From positions 1 to 64,000 of the forward strand of contig JAGNHN010000008.1 in the NCBI GenBank assembly GCA_018001695.1: a stretch of 64,000 nucleotides of DNA, read 5' to 3'. How positions within the stretch are numbered: position 1 is the first letter of the stretch; the number at the start of each line of letters is the position of its first letter. Source of the DNA: Lentimicrobiaceae bacterium. Its GTDB lineage: Bacteria > Bacteroidota > Bacteroidia > Bacteroidales > JAGNHN01. Made by a program: the position numbers and the translations under genes. Below, piece by piece: positions 53,101 to 61,315 of the stretch. The notes beneath the pieces are model-generated. The model made no database searches. It saw nothing but the letters and a program-made list of their open reading frames with translations, and had not been told where the DNA came from.

Positions 53101-53488
53101 TCAGTATCAGATCAATAAAACCATACAGGGTATTTGCCCCGATGGATGGCGCCTCCCATTCGATTCAGATTGGACATCCCTTGTCAATTCTCTGGGCGGA
53201 GCCTCGACGGCAGGCGGCAGTATGAAAGAGGCCGGATTATCCCACTGGAGCAGCCCGAATACAGATGCTACGAATGTGAGCGGTTTTACAGCTCTTGGCG
53301 GGGGATGGCGGACCTATAACGGTTTCTTCAGCTATTTAAAGAGCGCTGCTCAGTTTTGGTCCGTTTCTTCAGTCAATAGTTCCTATGCCTGGGGACGAAA
53401 TCTGGGAGCGTATTCAGGTGAGGTGAGCCGGTACGATAGTCATAAATTCACTGGTGCATCAGTACGTTGTGTGAAGGATGTGCCGTGA
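47156..53488 (+). CDS. Giant exported protein with five FISUMP domains
   Basis: 2110 residues from the ATG at 47156, which gives the signal peptide MKRLLLTILGLSFGIIILHS; a frame extension to 47114 does not. After a sandwich domain come two dockerin-like EF-hand repeats with KYSG inserts (SGDLNNDKVLKYSGSGND and EDLRMDGVVKYSGAGND, about 178-258). Then five FISUMP (Fib_succ_major) domains, at about 278-480, 948-1170, 1262-1488, 1583-1811 and 1905-2109, each with QCWM-KNLN, GIIEKYCY-N, GGLYDW-EMM, GICP-GWHIP and an SVRC-KD end. Four Ig-like repeats (about 580-860) and five PKD-like modules (AGPD...CG) lie between them. The last FISUMP domain ends the protein, with no T9SS domain. A binding or structural surface role is likely; ligand unknown. 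Confidence 0.87.
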   Translation: MKRLLLTILGLSFGIIILHSQGVQFQLKVFLQGPFQPSGSMSQALGASGYLPLAQPYHTGIWNYTGTESLTAIPSGMVDWVLVDLRISPDTAVARMAAILYADGTVKDINGNANLYFNIPSGTYYVAVMHRSHLSSMSGSRLVFPVSGTLDFTDTTAFAVYGRCLISMSGGVTGMISGDLNNDKVLKYSGSGNDRSLILQKIIAEVGGTALNSTTSGYHREDLRMDGVVKYSGAGNDQSLIIQNIVNLTGSTAINATFTGSVPHAVLYPAALQTFRSCGDLLTDIRDFQQYPTLLIGDQCWMGKNLNIGVMVSSTNTGADHSNASNNGVIEKYCYNNDINNCDTFGGLYDWDEAMQYSTIPGAMGICPEGWHIPNIEEWNAMEDSLGGISLAGGKLKEAGLLHWSSPNTGATNESGFTALPAGFRSPTGYFNTLGTHACFWSSTLQQHPYIWNRTLLHNNESIFHYSDFRTRGHSIRCIMDSIPPCTPQPDQANAGPDRLNVQGVSVTLQANEPSNGSGSWSIAAGQGGSFGNPMAYNSSFSGHPGAVYTLVWTISTVCGSTSDSVLIGFACDPQYVPATAGPDQETCPGDCVTLTAGGGVSYQWSTQEVTTVIQVCPTQTTTYVVTVTDHYGCTAAASAVVTVHPLPVPNIGQDAYICPGQCATLQASGGVSYLWSTQETTSSITVCPGANTVYAVTVTDMHGCQGTDEVSIFLHTPPQADAGADTAICMGDCAILHATGGVSYIWSNQEVAPDIVVCPTQNTTYQVTVTGANGCTASSDVVVTILTLPTAHAVTDTSICPSGCAPLLASGGISYLWSTQETTAGIVVCPPQTTTYHVTVADTNGCQDTASVTVTLLELPFASAGPDTLNVPDTIIILQGSQLSNATGLWSVISGGGGAFSDPTLPNASFSGLPDTLYVLMWTVTNVCGSATDTVNVGFSPVASYPCEGLILDDRDEQTYPVLQIGSQCWMGSNLNIGSLITSSWMGGAIYSNASDNGIIEKYCYDNNTANCDIYGGLYDWNEMMDYVLTPGARGICPDGWHIPTDAEWKMLEGTVDSQFGVGDQEWNYFGWRGQDVGGKLKHAGTDYWLTPNVGANNETGFTALPAGLRFGVGWYGNKGSNTYFWTSTPHGTENAYYRWLGYTQPGMWRDIDRKRAYGFSVRCLRDTDCDVIPDQANAGPDTFNIPDIYIQLQANQPTQGTGVWSIASGSGGQFINTTQNNTLFLGQSGEAYQLVWTIMTNCLGYSDTVDISFAMVNVPECDSVLLDTRDSTVYPVVRIGNQCWMAKNLNVGTFATSVFTHWHNVHSDVSNNGIIEKYCYNNDTANCGIWGGLYDWDEMMNYVYVEGTQGICPPANGWHIPSDNEWKIMEGNIDSYHGVGDPVWDLDGVIRGSDAGGNLKEEGYTHWDEPNFGATNSSGFTAIPSGLRYFAGVFQNLNDYTMFWTSTQYPTVPEYAYYRGVSSSTSNLARSGLYKPYGFSVRCVKELPPCVPAADQANAGPDSLEIAGSIVQMQATQPAVGIGKWTIKTGYGGQVHDPMAHNSIFHGLPGEEYVLRWTVSNVCGSSHDEVVISFADTLGFQCGDSLVDVRDGKKYPTVQIGIYCWMASNLNVGDFVQSVYDGIDHTELTNNGIIEKFCLDNNPALCDVYGGLYSWDEMMAYSTVEKNDGICPPNGGWRLPTDEDWKVTEGSVDILYGIGDAEWDNDYSYRGWDAGAKLMDGTPSRWNSLYGSSLVGTDDFGFRVIPGESRTYDGWMNQDVKYNAYFWTSTHSGWHKAWMRMFSGDNEGIYRVGHHWTNNGFSVRCLKDMPQSCAPQPDQAQAGPDSTDIQGASFVLQANQPSAGAGLWTILSGSAGSFSDPSMHNDTFTGVAGQTYVLEWRITTICGTSADTIILSFAAPVIQTCGVLVDTRDGQQYPTVIIGTKCWMAKNLNIGTMVNSLPGGTHSDVSNNGIIEKYCFANDTNNCLEYGGLYDWNEMVQYQINKTIQGICPDGWRLPFDSDWTSLVNSLGGASTAGGSMKEAGLSHWSSPNTDATNVSGFTALGGGWRTYNGFFSYLKSAAQFWSVSSVNSSYAWGRNLGAYSGEVSRYDSHKFTGASVRCVKDVP

Positions 53489-53670
53489 AAAGCTTCTTTT
53501 ACTGCAGAGGGTGTGAGGTATTCAGTCTTTCACGCCTGCGCTGAGTCTTGGTTGAATACGGTATGTTGTGCGATGTGAATAACACATCTTGCACGCGAAG
53601 TTTTTCATCTCTAAGGAAATACGTGGGTGAGCGTGGCTGTTTTTTGTACCTTTATCAAAACCCTTCTGCG

Positions 53671-55272
53671 ATGCGCGCTATCTTTCTTACTGGATGTCTG
53701 TTGGTTTGTTTATGTCAGTGGAGCTCAGGACAAAGCCCTGTCATTCAATGGTGGTACGATGTCGACGATGCCGCTTTTGGAAATGCAGCCCTGGCCGACC
53801 TGGACCAGGACGGCCAGCTGGAAGTTGTCTTCAGTACATACCGTAACGATGGGTACCTCTATGCGCTTAATACGGAGGATGGCTCTCTCCTTTGGAAATA
53901 CAACGTCGGTGGATGCAGCGACGCAGCACCACTGATCATCGATGCTGATGGTGATGGGGACCTGGATGTTATTCTGGCTTCCTCCTGTGTCCCCAAAACA
54001 TTCTGTTTCGTTGGCGATTCAGGCTACGTTCACTGGGTTACCAATATGCGGGGCAGCGACAGCCCTCCTTCTGCTGCAGACCTGGACAGGGATGGGAAAC
54101 TGGAGATATTACACGGGCAATTCGGGGGTTATGTGCTATGCCTGAATGCAGAAGATGGGTCAGTGAAGTGGGAGCTGGCGGCTGATATTAACTCCTGGAT
54201 CCAGACTGCCCCAGCTATTCTTGATATCAATGGAGATGGCTGGCTGGATTTTATCATCGCCAACTGGAGTTTTGGAACCTACCACAGGATCTGGGCTCAC
54301 CGGGGCTACGACCACCAACTGCTTTGGGAAAACAGCCTTCCAACAGATGTTATGTATCACGGTGTCTCTTTTGCTGATCTTGATAAAGATGGGAAATACG
54401 ACCTGACCATCGGTTCCTACGATGGTTATGTATATTGTCTGGATGCTGACAGTGGTACCCAGCGCTGGAATCATGCTTTTCCATCTCCCTTCTACGTTGG
54501 TGCCCCGACAAGTATTGGTGATCTGAACAAGGATGGATGGGATGATGTGGTGTATATTGACGGATGGAAGGTAGGAGCCCTTGACAGGCATGGTGCCTTG
54601 TTGTGGAGTTATACGGTCCCGGGTTATGGCCAGTCGTTTCGTGGTGCAGCCCTGGCCGATATGAATGCGGATGATACGCTGGATGTGGTCTTTGGTACCA
54701 GCACCGGGCATCTAATGGTGCTGCATGGCGCATCTGGTGCGGTCCTCCATGATGTCGACCTGGCTACACATTATGGCTCAACAGACTTTGAAATTGACCA
54801 TGGTCCGGTGGTCGCGGACATGAATGGAGACGGCAAGCTGGAGGTTTTTGTCGTAGGTGGCCACGCTGAATACCCTGCCATTGGTAACAATTACGGCCGG
54901 GCCTATGCCGTTCATTTCCCAGGTTCCGCAGCTTCAGAGAACCCGGCGCCCTGGCCCATGTTCAGGCATGATATCCGCCGTAGTGGTCATTATGCCAACC
55001 CGCTTGCCGGATTGCCGGAGGAAAAAGACAAGGGCAGACAGCTGAGCGTTTATCCGAATCCTACAACGCTTGGATCCTGGGTGGAATGGGGAAACACGAA
55101 TGAAAATGTAACCATTTCATTATTAGATGCCTCGGGCAGGCTGATCAAAAGGGAAAGCGCCAGTGAAAAACACCGCCACTGGATTAACCTCCCGTCACCG
55201 GGGGCCTATGTGGTTAGGATCGAGACACCAGGAGGGGCATTGGCCGCACCACTGGTGTGCCTGCCGCATTAG
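53671..55272 (+). CDS. Secreted FG-GAP/PQQ-like beta-propeller with T9SS domain
   Basis: 533 residues from the ATG at 53671, where a signal peptide MRAIFLTGCLLVCLCQWSSG begins. Eight calcium-loop-like motifs of the form D-D/N-DG-L(E/D) mark propeller blades, for example ADLDQDGQLEV, IDADGDGDLDV, ADLDRDGKLEI and ADMNGDGKLEV; PQQ-like GSLLWKYN and GSVKWEL strands alternate with them. The C-terminus is a T9SS type A domain (LSVYPNPTTLGSWVEW...). Such VCBS/FG-GAP propellers usually bind ligands or proteins; no enzyme activity is suggested. The gene follows the FISUMP protein by 182 bp on the same strand. Its TAG stop overlaps the stop codon of the convergent Prc gene by 3 nt, a tail-to-tail overlap of 4 bp in total. 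Confidence 0.86.
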   Translation: MRAIFLTGCLLVCLCQWSSGQSPVIQWWYDVDDAAFGNAALADLDQDGQLEVVFSTYRNDGYLYALNTEDGSLLWKYNVGGCSDAAPLIIDADGDGDLDVILASSCVPKTFCFVGDSGYVHWVTNMRGSDSPPSAADLDRDGKLEILHGQFGGYVLCLNAEDGSVKWELAADINSWIQTAPAILDINGDGWLDFIIANWSFGTYHRIWAHRGYDHQLLWENSLPTDVMYHGVSFADLDKDGKYDLTIGSYDGYVYCLDADSGTQRWNHAFPSPFYVGAPTSIGDLNKDGWDDVVYIDGWKVGALDRHGALLWSYTVPGYGQSFRGAALADMNADDTLDVVFGTSTGHLMVLHGASGAVLHDVDLATHYGSTDFEIDHGPVVADMNGDGKLEVFVVGGHAEYPAIGNNYGRAYAVHFPGSAASENPAPWPMFRHDIRRSGHYANPLAGLPEEKDKGRQLSVYPNPTTLGSWVEWGNTNENVTISLLDASGRLIKRESASEKHRHWINLPSPGAYVVRIETPGGALAAPLVCLPH

Positions 55273-57383
55273 TTCACACGGACAAGCTTGGGTGTGCTAA
55301 GGATGTTCACTGCTTCGAATAAGTGGCGGTCTTTCCGCAATTGCTCATGCCACTTTTCCATGGTTGCGCGCTTGACTGTATCGGCTTCCAGAAGTATCTG
55401 ATCTGCTTTTGGGTAGGAAGCCATAATATCCAGGGCGTTTTTACCCAATGATTCAAACCTCTTGTTTTCTGCTTTCCTTAGGGCCTCAAAGTCAAGGTAT
55501 GCCTGCCATTCCAATGGGTAATATGTAGCGTCGCGCTGGGATTTGAGCTGTCTGGCCTGATCCTGCAACAGTTGGAATGTGGTGTCAGAGGTCATCCTGC
55601 GGTTTTGATACTGGCGTATCGCTTTCATGTCAAGTGTGGAGGATGTCCATGGCTGGTAAGTTGCCGGATCGATGATATTCCAGGGCATGGGATAATCCCG
55701 TTCTTTTTCACCAATGTCGACATAGGCAAAACGGTCCGGTAAAATGATATCGGGTGTGAGTCCTTGAAGCTGTGTTGTGTTACCATTGATACGATAGAAC
55801 TTCTGGGTTGTCAGCTTGATGGAGCCCAGGGGTTTGATGTCTTCATTTTCCTGGGGGACCATTCGGTCCAGCTCAAAAAACCGTTGTACGGTTCCTTTCC
55901 CAAATGTGGTAGCACTGCCGATGATAAGTGCCCTGCCATAGTCCTGCATGGCAGCGGCGAAGATCTCGGATGCCGAAGCACTGAAGGAGTTCACCATGAC
56001 GACCAGTGGGCCGGCATACTGGACCTTGGCATCTTTATCGTCGAACACTGAAGGGGCGCCCATACGTGATTTAACCTGGACAACCGGTCCTTTCTCAATG
56101 AAATAGCCTGCAATAGCTACGGCGTCCATCAGGGAGCCACCCCCATTATCACGAAGGTCAAAAACAAGCCCGTCTATCCCTTCTTCCTGTAGTTTGTTGA
56201 GTTCTGCCAGTACGTCTTTGGCGCTGGAGCGTCCTTGGCTGTCGTTGAAATCCATGTAGAAAGAAGGCAGCTTGATATAACCAATCCGGCGTTTGCTACC
56301 CTCTTCCTGGAGAATGGCTGACTTGGCAAAGGTCTCCTCTAGCACCACCACTTCCCGGACAATGGAAATTATGGTCAGACTTCCGTCTATCTTGCGCACG
56401 GTAAGATGCACGGTGGTTCCTTTAGGACCCCGGATAAGGCGCACCGCGTCATCCAGTCGCATATCGACCACATCAACCGGCTCTTCGCCATCCTGGGCTA
56501 CTTTCACGATCAGATCTCCGACCTCTAGCTCACCCTGGCGGGCTGAGGCGCTGCCGGGGACGATGCGGTTGACCTTGATGTAGCCGTCTTCCTGCTCGAG
56601 GGTTGCGCCGATACCTTCCAATTGCCCGCTGAAACGGATGTCAAAATCCTCCTTGGCTTTGGGTGGATAATAGCCCGAATGTGGATCAAAAACGTTGATA
56701 AACGCATTCAGGAACATGTCAAACCGTTCTTTGCGTTCCGTTTTTTGAAGCCGGGTCAGCCAGTCTTTATTACGTTTTGCTACATTTTCCCTTGCCCAAA
56801 CTTCCCATTCAGCAAAGGTCTTCTGGGTGAATGTTGTATCTCCTTTTTCTATGGCCTTCTCCTGCTCTTCCATTTTTCCGGACAGGCGGCTCAGGGTCTG
56901 AAACTTCAGATTCAGCTGCCATCGTTCTTTAAGCTCATCCGGCGTGGCAGCATAATCCAGTTTGTCAGCATCTGTTTCAATAAAGGCTTCTTTGGAAAAG
57001 TCAAAAGGTTGTGCCAGTATTTCGTTGGCGTATTGCTGGGCTTCATCGATGCGGCGGGTAATGATCTCGTTGGACAACTCAAAGAAAGTCATGGACCCAT
57101 CCTGGAAGGCGTCGTCGATGCTATAGCGGAAGGCTGATAGCGCATTGGCATCTTCCTGCAACAGAAAGCGTTTGCTAATATCAAGGCGCTTCAGATATAG
57201 ATCAAAGACCTGGGCTGAGAGGCTGTCATTGAGCTCCTTGGGATTATAGTGAAGGTTGTTAAGACTATTGGTAACCAGGTTCATAAGGACCCTGTCGCGT
57301 GTCACAGGATCGGTGGGTTTCCAGGCTGCCAGCAGCAGGATCCCTGCCATGGACAGTATTACATATATCGCGTAGCGTCTCAT
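55269..57383 (-). CDS. prc: Carboxy-terminal processing protease (Tsp/Prc, S41)
   Basis: 704 residues. An N-terminal membrane or signal segment (residues 5-20) leads to the periplasm. A helical N-domain, a PDZ domain (about 252-335, GIGATLEQEDGYI...) and an S41 protease core follow. The Ser-Lys dyad is visible as Ser470 (FSASASEIF) and Lys496 (TFGKGTVQ), in the same arrangement as E. coli Tsp S430/K455. The C-terminal part (about 560-700) corresponds to the Tsp-type extension. Family members degrade or trim periplasmic proteins from the C-terminus. It lies 78 bp downstream of gyrB on the same strand and may be co-transcribed with it; the gap holds only a small GGGAC/GTCCC hairpin. Confidence 0.92.
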   Translation of the reverse strand: MRRYAIYVILSMAGILLLAAWKPTDPVTRDRVLMNLVTNSLNNLHYNPKELNDSLSAQVFDLYLKRLDISKRFLLQEDANALSAFRYSIDDAFQDGSMTFFELSNEIITRRIDEAQQYANEILAQPFDFSKEAFIETDADKLDYAATPDELKERWQLNLKFQTLSRLSGKMEEQEKAIEKGDTTFTQKTFAEWEVWARENVAKRNKDWLTRLQKTERKERFDMFLNAFINVFDPHSGYYPPKAKEDFDIRFSGQLEGIGATLEQEDGYIKVNRIVPGSASARQGELEVGDLIVKVAQDGEEPVDVVDMRLDDAVRLIRGPKGTTVHLTVRKIDGSLTIISIVREVVVLEETFAKSAILQEEGSKRRIGYIKLPSFYMDFNDSQGRSSAKDVLAELNKLQEEGIDGLVFDLRDNGGGSLMDAVAIAGYFIEKGPVVQVKSRMGAPSVFDDKDAKVQYAGPLVVMVNSFSASASEIFAAAMQDYGRALIIGSATTFGKGTVQRFFELDRMVPQENEDIKPLGSIKLTTQKFYRINGNTTQLQGLTPDIILPDRFAYVDIGEKERDYPMPWNIIDPATYQPWTSSTLDMKAIRQYQNRRMTSDTTFQLLQDQARQLKSQRDATYYPLEWQAYLDFEALRKAENKRFESLGKNALDIMASYPKADQILLEADTVKRATMEKWHEQLRKDRHLFEAVNILSTPKLVRVN

Positions 57384-57461
57384 AGGAATATCATCTTCAA
57401 GCCCGGGACGGTTGTCCCTGCCAGGAATAAACGCCTGTAAAGTTAAAAAGTTGCAGCCAGG

Positions 57462-59495
<2,034 letters not shown>

Positions 59496-59593
59496 TCAAT
59501 TCAGAATAAATTGACAATTTATCAACTCATAAATAATTGTAAATTAATCTGATATACTTAATCCCGATGCTTCAGAAAATCATTGACGGGAAC

Positions 59594-61300
59594 TCAGAAT
59601 GCATAGGTAAATCCGGCCATGACACGCAATCCCTGGACCGGATAACCATTCCAAACATAATAGTGCCGGTTGAGCATATTATTTACTTCAACGAAACCGG
59701 ACAAAATCTTGCTGTACCTGTATTCCACCCCCGCATTCAGGTCAAGATAACCCGGCAGTGTCACGGTCAGCTCTTTCCCCTGCAGCTCATAATCCCTGGC
59801 AAGCCTTTCTGTCGCGCCAAAAAGCTCGGTCCTGACCAGGAACTTCTCGCCAAGCCTGTAAGATAGGAGAAAAGCGGTTGTGAATTCCGGAATATGCCAG
59901 GGGGTAGCATTCCCCAGCGAAAAGTGCTGGTACTTCATCCGTAGCCGGCTCTGCCATTTCTGATGCCAGTCAAAGGTGAACGCTGCATTGGCTTCAAAGA
60001 GGTTTACGTTATCCAATACCAGGGTAAATGGACGCCAGGGTTGCAACAATGTGTCGTTGACAAAGAAACCGGCATTGTCCAGTTTACTGACAACAATTCC
60101 GGTGTGAAAACCAATCTTCCTGCCAAGACGTCCATCCAGGTTGCCGTAAATTTGCAATTTGTTTTTCTGAAAATAGAGTGGAATTCGATCTCCAATATAG
60201 GGATTATCACCCATTAATCTTTTGATATTCATGCGGGTGACATCTCCTTTCATTCCAAACGAAATACTGAGTGCCTGATCAATGACGTCAATTTTGACGC
60301 CAATTATAGGGCTCAACATCAATTCAGAAGCAGTATCTGTCATGACATCGGCCCTTAATCCGGCATGTAATTCAAATTCTCCCATCCGTGCTTTGAATAC
60401 AGGCTGGATAGTGATCAATGATACCACGCCCTGGTTAGAGTCTGCCAGAACAGTCTGGTCCAACTCCGCTGCTGCCGTGACGGCAATTTCCTGTCTGTCT
60501 GAGAACTCCAAAAAATCCAGTTGCTTCCCGACCAGTGCAGAAATGCCGGCTGTCAGTGCACGGCTCTCACTCAGGTTATTCAGATGATGGATGTTCAGGC
60601 GCGTGTCATAATGGATTTTCCGCTTGTCGATATCATGACGGAATGCCCCTAACTCGAGCCCGAGCTGCTGATAACGCTGCCGGTAGTCTTCCGGTTCAGG
60701 CATGGAATCCATGACCGGAAATCCATAAAAATGATAAACATCCCGGTTGTAGGCAAAGCCGGCCCACTTTGTATGGCCTTTCTTTCCTATCTGCCTGATA
60801 TTGAATCCCAAATGATTGTTGCTGGTTCCAGGAAACCCTACTTCCGGCAATTCACCACGACTCGAGAAATGTTTTATTCTGATGGCGTAGTTCAGGTCTT
60901 TGGCGCGCTGGCTGTTATAGTAATAGTCGACGAAAGGACTGGTGTAGGTTCCCATTCCGGCCCGCAGGTAATTGCTGTAGAGCTTTGTCAGCGGTTCTCC
61001 CGCCAGTCTGGCCGGCTTAAGCGGGGTGACAGTGAAGGGCGTGGGCAGCAGTGTAGACAGAATTTCATACGTAAAGTCCTTTTTCAGGGATGCTGTGTCA
61101 CTGGTGACAGGATTCATGCCGATCTTCATGGCATCAGCGATGGTCGGCTCAAATGGCGCAACCACCGTGATCTCTTCCTGGTGTGGTTGTCCCTGTCCCA
61201 TGACCAGGGCCCCGGTGGGATTGAGGATAAGCGCGCATATTGCGAAAATAACGGTCACCATCTCTCTATGTAATCTCATATATGTTGATTTCATGGTCAT
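59594..61300 (-). CDS. Outer-membrane beta-barrel (TonB-receptor-like, no plug)
   Basis: 568 residues with a signal peptide (about residues 10-36, ending VMGQ). After a linker with EEITVVAPFEPTIADAMKI the rest is rich in alternating aromatic/hydrophobic strands and ends FVEVNNMLNRHYYVWNGYPVQ... to a final Phe, the usual outer-membrane barrel signal (TYAF). It resembles the C-terminal barrel half of TonB-dependent receptors but has no visible plug domain or TonB box, and at 568 residues is too short for a full receptor. It follows the TPR gene by only 15 bp, so the two very likely form an operon and may work together at the outer membrane. The substrate is unknown. An alternative ATG is at 61294. 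Confidence 0.75.
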   Translation of the reverse strand: MTMKSTYMRLHREMVTVIFAICALILNPTGALVMGQGQPHQEEITVVAPFEPTIADAMKIGMNPVTSDTASLKKDFTYEILSTLLPTPFTVTPLKPARLAGEPLTKLYSNYLRAGMGTYTSPFVDYYYNSQRAKDLNYAIRIKHFSSRGELPEVGFPGTSNNHLGFNIRQIGKKGHTKWAGFAYNRDVYHFYGFPVMDSMPEPEDYRQRYQQLGLELGAFRHDIDKRKIHYDTRLNIHHLNNLSESRALTAGISALVGKQLDFLEFSDRQEIAVTAAAELDQTVLADSNQGVVSLITIQPVFKARMGEFELHAGLRADVMTDTASELMLSPIIGVKIDVIDQALSISFGMKGDVTRMNIKRLMGDNPYIGDRIPLYFQKNKLQIYGNLDGRLGRKIGFHTGIVVSKLDNAGFFVNDTLLQPWRPFTLVLDNVNLFEANAAFTFDWHQKWQSRLRMKYQHFSLGNATPWHIPEFTTAFLLSYRLGEKFLVRTELFGATERLARDYELQGKELTVTLPGYLDLNAGVEYRYSKILSGFVEVNNMLNRHYYVWNGYPVQGLRVMAGFTYAF

Positions 61301-61315
61301 TGCCGTTCTTATGGT

